Below are positions 48,784 through 56,930 of a stretch of DNA of 64,000 nt, piece after piece; the first letter of the stretch is position 1; every line of letters starts with the position of its first letter. Position numbers and translations under genes: made by a program. Origin of the DNA: Streptomyces rimosus (GTDB taxonomy: Bacteria; Actinomycetota; Actinomycetes; Streptomycetales; Streptomycetaceae); the NCBI RefSeq assembly GCF_008704655.1, contig NZ_CP023688.1, forward strand, positions 4,712,001 through 4,776,000. The letters are read 5' to 3'. The notes beneath the pieces are model-generated. The model saw only the letters and a list, made by a program, of their open reading frames with translations. It was not told the DNA's origin and ran no database searches.

Positions 48784-49941
48784 TCAATCCGTAGGCACCG
48801 AATCCACCCGCGTCTCCTCCCGCGGCACCCCCTGCTCGTCCGCCCCGATCGTGCGTCGCAGTGCCTCGTGCAGCTTGGCGGGGGTCAGGACGCCCAGGAA
48901 GCGGGTGCCGTCCACCACGGCGATCCAGCCCGCGTCGTACTTGAGCATCTCGCTGAAGGCGTCCTTGAGGGAGCCGCTCACCGGTACCCACGCCTCCATC
49001 CGGCGCGCGTGCGCCGCAACGTTCCCCCGCGCGCCGGTCATCTCCTCCGTACCCACCCACCCGTGCAGCCCGCCCTCCTCGTCCAGGACGACGGCCCAGC
49101 GCGCGCCCTCGGCGCGCAGCCGGTCCGCCGCCTGGTCGGCCGGTTCGCCGAGGCGGGCGAAGGGCGGGTGTTCCAGGTCGCCGGGGTCGATGCCGGTGAC
49201 CACGAGCTGCTTCAGCGCCCGGTCGCTGCCGACGAACTCGGCCACATACGGGGAGGCGGGCGCGCCCAGCACGCTCGCCGGCGTGTCGTACTGCTCGATC
49301 CGGCCCTGCCCGTAGACCGCGATCCGGTCGCCCAGCCGGATCGCCTCCTCGATGTCGTGGGTGACCAGCAGCACCGTCTTGTGCAGGGTCGCCTGGAGCC
49401 GCAGGAACTCCTTCTGGAGCCGGTCGCGGACGACCGGGTCCACCGCGCCGAACGGCTCGTCCATCAGCAGGACGGGCGGATCGGCGGCCAGTGCGCGGGC
49501 CACGCCGACGCGCTGCCGCTCGCCGCCGGACAGCTGCTCCGGATAGCGCGGCCCGTGGACGGCGGGGTCCAGACCGACCCGTTCCAGGAGTTCGGCGGCG
49601 CGGTCCCTGGACTGCTTGCGCGGGCGGCCGAGCAGGTGGGGAACGGTGGCGGTGTTGTCCAGGACGGTGCGGTGCGGGAAGAGGCCGGTCTGCTGGATGA
49701 CGTAGCCGATGCGGCGGCGCAGGCGTACGGGGTCGGTCGTCGCGATGTCCCGGCCCTCGACGAAGATCCGGCCGCTGGTCGGATCGATGAGCCGGTTGAC
49801 CATCTTCATGGTGGTCGTCTTGCCGCAGCCGGACGGCCCGACCAGCGTCACCAGCTCGCCCTCGGCCACCTCGAAGGAGAGGTCGTCCACGGCGGTGGTG
49901 CCGTCCGGGTAGCGCTTGGTGACGGACTCGAACCGGATCAT
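48784..49941 (-). CDS. Choline/betaine-type ABC transporter ATPase with CBS domains
   Basis: A 385-aa ATPase: Walker A GPSGCGKTT, Q-loop IGYVIQQTGLFPHRT, signature LSGGERQRVGVARAL, Walker B PVLLMDEPFGAVD and H-loop LLVTHDIEEA, followed by two CBS motifs (about 255-380). In OpuA/OpuC-type systems the CBS pair senses ionic strength or nucleotide. It is the obvious partner of the permeases and lipoprotein at 46287-48769 but lies on the opposite strand, converging with them. ATG at 49941. Confidence 0.95.
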   Translation of the reverse strand: MIRFESVTKRYPDGTTAVDDLSFEVAEGELVTLVGPSGCGKTTTMKMVNRLIDPTSGRIFVEGRDIATTDPVRLRRRIGYVIQQTGLFPHRTVLDNTATVPHLLGRPRKQSRDRAAELLERVGLDPAVHGPRYPEQLSGGERQRVGVARALAADPPVLLMDEPFGAVDPVVRDRLQKEFLRLQATLHKTVLLVTHDIEEAIRLGDRIAVYGQGRIEQYDTPASVLGAPASPYVAEFVGSDRALKQLVVTGIDPGDLEHPPFARLGEPADQAADRLRAEGARWAVVLDEEGGLHGWVGTEEMTGARGNVAAHARRMEAWVPVSGSLKDAFSEMLKYDAGWIAVVDGTRFLGVLTPAKLHEALRRTIGADEQGVPREETRVDSVPTD

Positions 49942-50021
49942 GGGGCCATTGAAGCCCGCGGTCCCGGACCGGTCGCCTTATGCGCGCAAACGGACCCACC
50001 TACGGGGCCGGTCTCCCGCCG

Positions 50022-50957
50022 CTACTCCTTGAGGTCCTCCAGCCGCTCCCGCGCGGCCCGTACCGACCGCCCGCGCCACGACAGCCCCGACCACGGGTCG
50101 GATGCGGAAAGGCGGTCGGGGATGGTGGCCACGGTCCACCGCTGGGCCGTCAGGTCCGGGTCGTCCAGTTCGTCGCGGGTGATCGGGGTGGCCACCGGCG
50201 CGCCCGGCTTCGCCCGTACGGAATAGGGCGCCACCGCCGTCTGCGCGTACGCGTTGCGCTGGACGTCCAGGTAGACGCGGCCCTTGCGCTCGGCCTTGCG
50301 CTGTTCGGTGGTGAGCCGGTCCGGGTGGCGCCGGGCGAGGAGTCCGGCGGCGAGATGGGCGAAGTCGCGTACGGAGTCGAAGTCGGAGCCGGCGTCCAGC
50401 GGGGCGATGACGTGCAGGCCGCGCGAGCCGGTCGTCATCAGGCGGGCGGGCAGTTTCAGCTCGTCCCACAGCTCGCAGACGCGGTGGGCGGCCCACCGTA
50501 CGTCCTCGAAGTCCGCGCCCTCGGCCGGGTCGAGGTCGAAGATCAGCAGGTCGGGGTGGTCGGGCCGGTGTTCGCGGGAGAGCCAGCGGTGGACGGTGAC
50601 GCTGGCCTGGTCGGCGAGGTAGACGAGGGTCGCCGGGTCGTCGCACACGACGTGGGTGACCGTGCCGCCCTCCTTGGACTGCTCGGAACGCCGTACCCAT
50701 TCGGGAAAGTAATCGGGCGCGTTCTTCTGCATCAGGGGCTTGCCGCCGATGCCGTCGGGGTGCCGTTCCATCATCAGCGGACGGTCGCGCAGATGGGGGA
50801 CCGCACGCCGGGCGACCGCCTTGTAGTGGTCGGCCAGGTCGCCCTTGGTGATCCCGTCGTCCGGGAAGAGGACCTTGCCGGGCCGGCTGACCGTGACCGT
50901 GCGCCGCCCCGCCTTGATGGTGCGTGTGTCGTCCGCGCCGCCGCTCTTGCCGCTCAT
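50022..50957 (-). CDS. ligD: LigD-type primase/polymerase domain (NHEJ)
   Basis: A 311-aa stand-alone polymerase domain of the LigD/AEP family: TVSRPGKVLFPDDGITKGDLADHY at the N-terminus, LMMERHPDGIGGK, the catalytic DxD in LLIFDLDPAEGADF, and TTGSRGLHVIAPLD. In bacterial non-homologous end joining this domain fills gaps and adds ribonucleotides at breaks with Ku. There is no ligase or nuclease domain here, and no ku gene in the window; Streptomyces often split LigD functions into separate genes. The ATG at 50957 lacks a clear Shine-Dalgarno site, so translation may be leaderless. Confidence 0.92.
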   Translation of the reverse strand: MSGKSGGADDTRTIKAGRRTVTVSRPGKVLFPDDGITKGDLADHYKAVARRAVPHLRDRPLMMERHPDGIGGKPLMQKNAPDYFPEWVRRSEQSKEGGTVTHVVCDDPATLVYLADQASVTVHRWLSREHRPDHPDLLIFDLDPAEGADFEDVRWAAHRVCELWDELKLPARLMTTGSRGLHVIAPLDAGSDFDSVRDFAHLAAGLLARRHPDRLTTEQRKAERKGRVYLDVQRNAYAQTAVAPYSVRAKPGAPVATPITRDELDDPDLTAQRWTVATIPDRLSASDPWSGLSWRGRSVRAARERLEDLKE

Positions 50958-51251
50958 ATCGGGGACGGGTAACCGGCGGGGGCGCGCGGCAAACGCGGGG
51001 TGGTCGGGGGCCGGCCGGCGCCGTTTCGGCAGGGGTCCGTACGAGTTGCTTCCGGCGCACCGGCCTTGTCCTGCCCGATACGCCCGCTTCACGTGCTTAC
51101 GATCCTCAGGGCTGTCGTCTCTTGGCGTCGTTTCACCCGAAGGCGGGCCACGACAGGCGCCATGTTGACGGCGGCCCGTGCCCTGCCATCGGTCGGGAGG
51201 GTGGATCGCACGGACGGACACGGGCGCACACGGGCGGAAGGGAACGCGACG

Positions 51252-52193
51252 ATGAGGGCCGTAGCAGTCACCGCATTCGGCGAACAGCCTCAGCTCATGG
51301 AGCTGCCGGAGCCGGAGCCCGGCCCGGGCGAGGTCCTGGTGCGGCTGTCCGCCGCCGGGGTCAACCCCATCGACTGGAAGATCGCCGACGGTCTCCTCAA
51401 GGACACCGTGCGGCACTCCTTCCCGCTCGTGCTGGGCTCGGACGGCGCGGGCGAGGTGGTCGCCGTCGGCACCGGCGTGCGCCGCCTGTCGGTGGGGGAC
51501 GCGGTGTTCGGGCAGTTCCAGCGGCCGGAGCGGGGCGGCGGTTCGTACGCGGAGTTCGCGGTGGCCGACGAGCGGGCGGTGGCGGGCGCGGCGCGCGCCG
51601 TCACGTACGCGACCTCCGCCGCCGTACCCACCGCCGGTACGACCGCCTACAACCTCGTGGAGGAGACCCGGATCGGCGAAGGCAAGCGCGTGCTGATCGT
51701 CGGCGGGACCGGCGGCGTCGGCGTCTTCGCCACCCAGCTCGCGGCCGGCCGCGGCGCCGAGGTGATCGCCACCGCCCGGCAGGGCCTGGCCGACCTGCTG
51801 ACCAGCCTGGGAGCGGCCGAGACGGTGGACCACACGGTGGGCCCGGTGGCCGACCAGGTGCTGGCGGCCCATCCGGACGGCGTGGACGTGCTGCTCGACC
51901 TGGTCGGCGGTCCGGTCGCGTTCGGCGAGATGACCCGGACCGTACGGGACGGCGGTACGGCCGTCTCCACCGTCGGGGCCGCCGACGCCGACGTGCTGAC
52001 CGAGCACAACCTGCGCGGCTTCAACTTCCACAACCGGCCCTCGCCGCAGCTGCTGGAGATCCTGGCCGGACAGCTGGACGCGGGACGGCTGACGGTGATC
52101 ATCAGCGATGAGGTCCCGCTGGAGGACGCGCCGGAGGCGCTGGAGGGCAGCCGTACGGGACACACCCAGGGGAAGACGGTCATCAGCTTCTGA
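51252..52193 (+). CDS. NADP-dependent quinone-oxidoreductase-like MDR protein
   Basis: A 313-aa zinc-independent medium-chain dehydrogenase/reductase: N-terminal GroES-like domain (EVLVRLSAAGVNPIDWKIADG, VLGSDGAGEVVAVG) and Rossmann domain with GGTGGVGVFATQLAA. No zinc-ligand cysteines are visible, as in quinone oxidoreductases (QOR/YhdH group). It reduces enones or quinones with NADPH. The ATG at 51252 follows GGAAGGGA. The last 16 bp are repeated just after the stop codon (52177-52212), and a terminator follows. Confidence 0.93.
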   Translation: MRAVAVTAFGEQPQLMELPEPEPGPGEVLVRLSAAGVNPIDWKIADGLLKDTVRHSFPLVLGSDGAGEVVAVGTGVRRLSVGDAVFGQFQRPERGGGSYAEFAVADERAVAGAARAVTYATSAAVPTAGTTAYNLVEETRIGEGKRVLIVGGTGGVGVFATQLAAGRGAEVIATARQGLADLLTSLGAAETVDHTVGPVADQVLAAHPDGVDVLLDLVGGPVAFGEMTRTVRDGGTAVSTVGAADADVLTEHNLRGFNFHNRPSPQLLEILAGQLDAGRLTVIISDEVPLEDAPEALEGSRTGHTQGKTVISF

Positions 52194-52212
52194 CGACCGT
52201 CATCGGCTTCTG
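52177..52212 (+). repeat. Near-tandem duplication of the oxidoreductase gene end
   Basis: CGGTCATCAGCTTCTG (52177-52192, containing the final codons and part of the stop) recurs at 52197-52212 as CCGTCATCGGCTTCTG, 14 of 16 bases identical and 20 bp apart. It resembles the gene-end duplication at 13401-13463. Confidence 0.75.
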
Positions 52213-52214
52213 TG

Positions 52215-52243
52215 GGGCGCCGGGCCGCGGGGGCCTGGCGCCC
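52215..52243. terminator. Terminator hairpin between convergent genes
   Basis: GGGCGCC (52215-52221) pairs with GGCGCCC (52237-52243), with an inner GGCC/GGCC pairing, directly before the stop of the convergent CDF gene at 52244. Confidence 0.6.
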
Positions 52244-53371
52244 TCAGTGATCGTGCGGCCCCGACCGGTGGACCGGCCCGTGCGTGTCCTCGCAGTGCGG
52301 AGCGGCGAGCGCCGCGTCGTCCGGCCCGGCCGCTATGTGCAGCACCTCGCCGGGCAGCGGCTGCTCGCCCACGTGGTCGACCTGGAGGGTGGCGTGGGTG
52401 ATGCCGTACTTCCGGCTCAGCAGGTCGTGCAGATTTCGGCGTACGGCGTGGCAGTCGCCGCCCGGGGCCACCAGGATGTGCGCGGACAGGGCCGGCTCGC
52501 CGGACGTGATCTCCCAGATGTGCAGGTCGTGGACCTCCACCACCTGGTCCGCCTCGACGAGGTGATCGCCCAGCGCGTCCGGGTCCACGCCGTTCGGCGC
52601 GGCCTCCATGAAGATCCGGCCGGACTCGCGTACGAGACCGGTGCCCGCCCGCAGCATCAGCACCACCACGACGAGCGAGGCGATGGCGTCGGCCCGCGCG
52701 AAGCCGGTGAACAGCACCACCGCGCCGGCCACGGCGGTGGCGATGAAGCCGAACAGGTCGGTCAGGATGTGCTGGTAGGCGCCCTCGACGTTCAGGCTGC
52801 TGCGGTTGGCCTTGGAGATGCACCAGGCGGCCACCACGTTGACGACGATCCCGGCGAGCGCGGTGATCACGACCAGGCCGCCGGTGACCTCGGGCGGCTC
52901 CACGAGGCGGGTGACGGCCTCGTACCCGAGCCAGAGGGACAGCACCAGCAGCGTGATGCCGTTGGCCTGCGCGGACAGGATCTCCGCGCGCTTGAGTCCG
53001 TAGGTGTAGCCGCCGCGCGCGGGCCGGGCGGCCAGCCGCATCGCGACGAGGGCGAGCACGATCGAGGCCGCGTCGGTGAGCATGTGGGCCGCGTCGGAGA
53101 TCAGCGCCAGGGAGCGCGCCAGAAAGCCGATCACCACCTCCACGGCCATGAACGCGGTGATCAGCGCCAGCGCGGCCCGCAGCCAGCGGCGGTCGGCGTC
53201 AGGGGACAGCGCGTGGGAGTGGCCCCCCGGCCCATGGGAGTGGCCGTGTCCATGGGAGTGGTCGTGTCCGTGTGAATCGTTCCGGCCGTCCGAGTGGGCA
53301 GGGGCGGGACCGTGCGCGGTGGGCGGCGGGTGTCCGGAAGTGGTGGCGTCGGCGTGGGCGTGCTCGGTCAT
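52244..53371 (-). CDS. Cation diffusion facilitator (Zn/Co/Cd exporter, CzcD/ZitB-like)
   Basis: A 375-aa CDF transporter. The N-terminus is His-rich (SHGHDHSHGHGHSHGPGGH, about residues 35-55), a metal-chelating feature. Six transmembrane helices follow, with the paired transport-site motifs SDAAHMLTDAASI and YQHILTDLFGFI, then the C-terminal cytoplasmic ferredoxin-like domain (VVEVHDLHIWEITSGEPALSAH). It exports divalent metals by H+ antiport. ATG at 53371 with AAGGAG upstream; an in-frame start at 53470 is not supported. Confidence 0.95.
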   Translation of the reverse strand: MTEHAHADATTSGHPPPTAHGPAPAHSDGRNDSHGHDHSHGHGHSHGPGGHSHALSPDADRRWLRAALALITAFMAVEVVIGFLARSLALISDAAHMLTDAASIVLALVAMRLAARPARGGYTYGLKRAEILSAQANGITLLVLSLWLGYEAVTRLVEPPEVTGGLVVITALAGIVVNVVAAWCISKANRSSLNVEGAYQHILTDLFGFIATAVAGAVVLFTGFARADAIASLVVVVLMLRAGTGLVRESGRIFMEAAPNGVDPDALGDHLVEADQVVEVHDLHIWEITSGEPALSAHILVAPGGDCHAVRRNLHDLLSRKYGITHATLQVDHVGEQPLPGEVLHIAAGPDDAALAAPHCEDTHGPVHRSGPHDH

Positions 53372-53563
53372 GGGCGCGCTCCTTCCCTGGGGCGTCCGAA
53401 AGGACGTGCGCAAGGAAGCAAACCGCACTTCGCCGCTAGATCCAAAGGCTGCACCGGTGACCGTTGTCATTACCGTCGGACGGCGTATTCGCGCAGGTCA
53501 GAGCGGTGCCCTCGGGGTATCGTGCGGCGGCCCGACCAGTCCCCCGGACCGCCCGCCCGAACG

Positions 53564-53797
53564 TCACCGATCCCGGCCCGTACACCGCAGCGCGGCCGCG
53601 ATCCGGCGGGCCACCTCGGGTGCGCAGCGGCCCAGTTCGACCAGGGGCCGGGGGGCGTCGGAGGCCAGTGATGGGGCGTCCAGTCCCAGGGACGGCAGGG
53701 TGATGCCCACTTCGGCCAGTGCGTCCCGTAGTTCGTCCCGTGCGGCTTCCGCGTCCGTGACCGTCTCGTCCGCCGTCGTGCGTTCGACTGTGTCCAT
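53564..53797 (-). CDS. 77-aa helical small protein, paralogue of 59455-59682
   Basis: A 77-aa acidic protein: EAARDELRDALAEVGITLPSLGLDAPSLASDAPRPLVELGRCAPEVARRIAAALR. About 75% of positions in the core match the 75-aa product at 59455-59682 (EEARDELRTALTAVGIKLP and LGRCTPEVARRLAAVLR). The invariant features are the ARDELR helix, LP-x-L-x-LD-x-PS, RPLV-LGRC and PEVARR. The single cysteine is conserved. ATG at 53797 with GGGAAGG upstream. No known domain; the second copy sits next to an HTH-DUF5753 regulator, suggesting a partner role like DUF397 proteins. Confidence 0.82.
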   Translation of the reverse strand: MDTVERTTADETVTDAEAARDELRDALAEVGITLPSLGLDAPSLASDAPRPLVELGRCAPEVARRIAAALRCTGRDR

Positions 53798-54137
53798 GAT
53801 CCCAGCGCCTTCCCTCGGTGCCCGTGCCGTGCTTCCACCGAAGAGCGTCGCTCGGTGAAACCACGATTACTAGGAGTAGCCAATTATGCGGCCACGAAAC
53901 GAATTCGGGAGAGCTTGTGGCGATACCCGCGCAACCGGGTGTACGGGGCCGCCCGCGAAGCCGCCGGGGACCGCCTCTTACCCTTGAAACGCCCCGTCCG
54001 GATGGTCCGCGCCGGGTTGACAACCGCGTCCGGCGGACCGGCCGTGCCATCCCGTACCACCCCGCGGTGCCGCCGCCCCGCGGCCCGTCCGACCCCCTTC
54101 CGACTCCCGTACGAACGAAGCCCCGAGGTAACCGGCA
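53798..54137. other. 340-bp intergenic region between the 77-aa gene and cobL
   Basis: No gene is recognised. A locally AT-richer stretch at about 53855-53905 probably contains the minus-strand promoter. A consensus TTGACA occurs at 54017-54022, upstream of cobL, but has no convincing -10 at the expected distance. I found no cobalamin-riboswitch core here. AGGT 9-12 nt upstream of the GTG at 54138 is the likely cobL ribosome-binding site. Confidence 0.6.
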
Positions 54138-55472
54138 GTGAGCCCCGCCCCGCCCGCAGCGCCCGCGCCGCACACACCGGATCCGGTCCCCGCCGCCGGC
54201 CGCGTCACCGTCGTCGGCATCGGTGCCGACGGGTGGGAGGGGCTGCCCGCGGCCTCCCAGGAGGCGCTGCGCGGCGCCGGGACGCTCATCGGCGGTGCGC
54301 GGCAGCTCGCTCTGCTGCCCGCCGAGTGCGCGGGCGAGCGTGTCCCGTGGCCGTCGCCGCTGCGGCCCGCCGTGCCGGGGCTGCTGGCCGCGCACGCCGG
54401 GCGTGAGGTGTGCGTCCTGGCCAGTGGCGATCCGATGTTCCACGGCATCGGGCGGACGCTGGCCGAGGTGCTCGGCGAGGCGGGCGCCGCGCCGCCGCGC
54501 GTGCTGCCGCACCCGTCCTCCGTCTCGTACGCGTGCGCCCGCCTCGGCTGGCCCGTCGAGGACACGGAGGTCGTCACCCTCGTGGGCCGCCCCCTCGCCG
54601 GGCTGACTGCCGCCCTGCACGACGGCCGCCGCCTGCTCGTCCTCTCCGCCGGTGCCGAAACGCCCGCGCAGGTCGCCGGCCTGCTGTGTGAGCGCGGTTT
54701 CGGGCCGACCCGCATGCGCGTACTGGAACAGCTCGGCGGCCCGCGCGAGCGGCAGTACGAGGGCACGGCGGAGGGCTGGCCGCCGGCCGCCTCCGACCCG
54801 ACCGACCCGCTCAACGTCATCGCCCTGGACTGTGTCCGTGCCCCCGGCGCCCTCCGGCTCGCCGCCGCCCCCGGGCTGCCGGACGACGCGTACGAGCACG
54901 ACGGCCAGCTGACCAAGCGCCATATCCGCGCCGCCACGCTCGCCGCGCTGGCCCCCGCGCCCGGCGAACTGCTGTGGGACGTCGGCGGCGGCTCCGGCTC
55001 CATCGGCATCGAGTGGATGCGGACGCACCGCACCTGCCGCGCCGTCGCCGTCGAGCGGGACGCCGTACGGGCCGAACGGATCGCCCGCAACGCGGACGCG
55101 CTCGGCGTACCGGCCCTGCGTGTGGTCACCGGCCCTGCGCCCCAAGCACTCGCCGGGCTCCCGACGCCCGATGCCGTGTTCATCGGCGGCGGTCTGACCG
55201 CGCCCGGCCTCCTGGAGGCGTGCTGGGCGGCGCTGCCGCCCGGCGGCCGGCTGGTCGCCAACACGGTGACGCTGGAGTCCGAGGCGCTGCTCGCCGACTG
55301 GTACCGGCGGCACGGCGGCGACCTCGTACGGCTCGCGGTGGCGCACGCCGTACCGGTGGGCGGCTTCACCGGGTGGCGGCAGGCGATGCCGGTGACGCAG
55401 TGGTCGGTGACGAAGACCGACGCCCCCTCTGGCCCTCCCCCCACCCCCTCAGCCCCAGGAGACGCACAGTGA
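54138..55472 (+). CDS. cobL: Precorrin-6Y C5,15-methyltransferase (CbiE-CbiT fusion)
   Basis: A 444-aa bifunctional enzyme. Residues ~20-220 are the CbiE tetrapyrrole-methylase part (VTVVGIGADGWEGLP, CVLASGDPMFHGIGRTLAEVLG); ~240-430 the CbiT Rossmann methyltransferase/decarboxylase part (TKRHIRAATLAALAPAPGELLWDVGGGSGSIGIEW). It methylates C5 and C15 of precorrin-6Y and removes the C12 acetate carboxyl, giving precorrin-8. GTG at 54138; the end overlaps cobM by a GTGA junction. Confidence 0.97.
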   Translation: MSPAPPAAPAPHTPDPVPAAGRVTVVGIGADGWEGLPAASQEALRGAGTLIGGARQLALLPAECAGERVPWPSPLRPAVPGLLAAHAGREVCVLASGDPMFHGIGRTLAEVLGEAGAAPPRVLPHPSSVSYACARLGWPVEDTEVVTLVGRPLAGLTAALHDGRRLLVLSAGAETPAQVAGLLCERGFGPTRMRVLEQLGGPRERQYEGTAEGWPPAASDPTDPLNVIALDCVRAPGALRLAAAPGLPDDAYEHDGQLTKRHIRAATLAALAPAPGELLWDVGGGSGSIGIEWMRTHRTCRAVAVERDAVRAERIARNADALGVPALRVVTGPAPQALAGLPTPDAVFIGGGLTAPGLLEACWAALPPGGRLVANTVTLESEALLADWYRRHGGDLVRLAVAHAVPVGGFTGWRQAMPVTQWSVTKTDAPSGPPPTPSAPGDAQ

Positions 55473-56248
55473 CCGTCCACTTCATCGGCGCCGGACCGGG
55501 CGCCGCCGACCTGATCACGCTGCGCGGCGCCCGTACGCTCGCGCGCTGCGAGGTGTGCCTGTACGCGGGCAGCCTGGTGCCGCGCGAACTGCTCGACGAG
55601 TGCCCGCCCGGCGCGCGCCTGATCGACACCGCCGACCTGAACCTCGACCAGATCACCGCGGAACTGGTGCGCGCCCACGAGGAGGGCAAGGACGTGGCCC
55701 GGCTGCACTCCGGCGACCCGTCCGTCTTCAGCGCCGTCGCCGAGCAGATGCGCCGCCTGGACGCGGCGGGCGTGCCGTACGAGGTCGTCCCCGGCGTCCC
55801 GGCGTTCGCCGCCGCGGCGGCCGCCCTCAAGCGCGAACTGACCGTCCCCACCGTCGGCCAGACCGTCGTCCTGACCCGCATCGCCCAGCAGGCCACCCCG
55901 ATGCCCGAGGGCGAGGACCTGGCCACGCTGGGCCGCAGCCGCGCCCTCCTGGTCCTGCATCTCGCCGCCCGCTACGTGGACCGGGTCGTCGCCGAACTCC
56001 TCCCGCACTACGGCGCCGACTGCCCCGCCGCGGTAGTCGCGATGGCCTCGCGCCCCGACGAACTGGTGCTGCGCGGCACGCTGTCCGACATCGCGGACCA
56101 GGTGAAGGCGGCGGGCGTGGTCCGTACGGCGGTCATCATGGTCGGCCGCACGCTGGGCGCCTCGCAGTTCCGGGACAGCCACCTGTACTCGACGGAGCGG
56201 GAGCGGGGATGCGCGGCGGGAACCGGCGGGGCCGAGCAGGCCGGATAA
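55469..56248 (+). CDS. cobM: Precorrin-4 C11-methyltransferase
   Basis: A 259-aa tetrapyrrole methylase with VHFIGAGPGAADLITLRGARTL at the N-terminus, LHSGDPSVFSAVAEQM, and YEVVPGVPAFAAAAA. It uses SAM to methylate C11 of precorrin-4, making precorrin-5. GTG at 55469 overlaps the cobL stop, with AGGAGA upstream. C-terminal HLYSTERERG is typical of the family. The isochorismatase-like gene follows after 40 bp. Confidence 0.97.
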   Translation: MTVHFIGAGPGAADLITLRGARTLARCEVCLYAGSLVPRELLDECPPGARLIDTADLNLDQITAELVRAHEEGKDVARLHSGDPSVFSAVAEQMRRLDAAGVPYEVVPGVPAFAAAAAALKRELTVPTVGQTVVLTRIAQQATPMPEGEDLATLGRSRALLVLHLAARYVDRVVAELLPHYGADCPAAVVAMASRPDELVLRGTLSDIADQVKAAGVVRTAVIMVGRTLGASQFRDSHLYSTERERGCAAGTGGAEQAG

Positions 56249-56288
56249 CGGGTTGATCGGGGGCGGCCGGGGCAGCAGGATCGGCCGG

Positions 56289-56930
56289 ATGAGCGACAGC
56301 GTGCGTCCTGGGGTGAGCGTGAGCGAGAGCGGTGTGCGGTCCGTGGAGAGCGGGAGCGGTGTACGGCCCGCCGAGGCCTTGATCGTCGTCGACGTCCAGT
56401 CGGCCTTCTTCGAGGGCGAGGAGGCGGTACCGCACGCGGCGGCCGTCCAGGAGCGCCTTGAGGACCTGGTCGGCCGCGCCCGGGCCGCCGGCGCCTTGAT
56501 CGTCCATCTCCAGAACGACGGCGCGCCCGGCACGTCCGACGAACCGGGCACCAAGGGCTGGGAGCTGCACCTGCCGGTCATCCCCGGCCCCCGCGAGGTC
56601 GTGATCCGCAAGACGGAGGACGACGGCTTCCATGAGACCCCGCTGGGCGACCTGCTCACCGGGGCCGGGGTGCGGTCCCTCGTCGTCTGCGGCGTGATGT
56701 CCGAGATGTGCGTACTGGCGACCGCGCGCACCGCCCTGGAACGGGAGTACCGCGTCGTCCTGCCGCACGACGCGCACGGTACGTACGACGTGCCGCCCGC
56801 GCCCGGCGAGACCGACGGCGTCCCGGCCGCGATGGCCTCGCGGGTGGCGGAATGGGCGCTGGGCGATGAGGTGGAGATCGTCGCGTATGCGAAGGACGTG
56901 CCGTTCGAAGGGGTGTCGGGCCCGGCCTAG
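56289..56930 (+). CDS. Isochorismatase-like cysteine hydrolase
   Basis: A 213-aa alpha/beta hydrolase with a Asp-Lys-Cys triad: Asp in ALIVVDVQSAFF, Lys in VVIRKTEDDGFHETPL, and Cys141 in VVCGVMSEMCVLATAR. The family includes nicotinamidases, ureidosuccinate hydrolases and many unknown amidases. The ATG at 56289 with AGGA upstream is preferred to the TTG at 56253. It sits in the cob region, downstream of cobM and overlapping the convergent cbiD by 4 bp, but has no recognised corrin role. Confidence 0.88.
   Translation: MSDSVRPGVSVSESGVRSVESGSGVRPAEALIVVDVQSAFFEGEEAVPHAAAVQERLEDLVGRARAAGALIVHLQNDGAPGTSDEPGTKGWELHLPVIPGPREVVIRKTEDDGFHETPLGDLLTGAGVRSLVVCGVMSEMCVLATARTALEREYRVVLPHDAHGTYDVPPAPGETDGVPAAMASRVAEWALGDEVEIVAYAKDVPFEGVSGPA

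Noticed and set aside
46826..49999. Long minus-strand open frame across the ABC transporter genes
   Set aside because: It runs antisense to the permease and lipoprotein genes and in a different frame from the true ATPase gene; composition is that of a GC shadow.
54017..54022. Consensus TTGACA taken as a -35 element for cobL
   Set aside because: No acceptable -10 sequence lies 16-19 bp downstream, so a promoter call is not supported.
53798..54137. Possible cobalamin riboswitch upstream of cobL
   Set aside because: No B12-box-like core or surrounding stems could be recognised by eye; a covariance-model search would be needed to exclude a divergent one.
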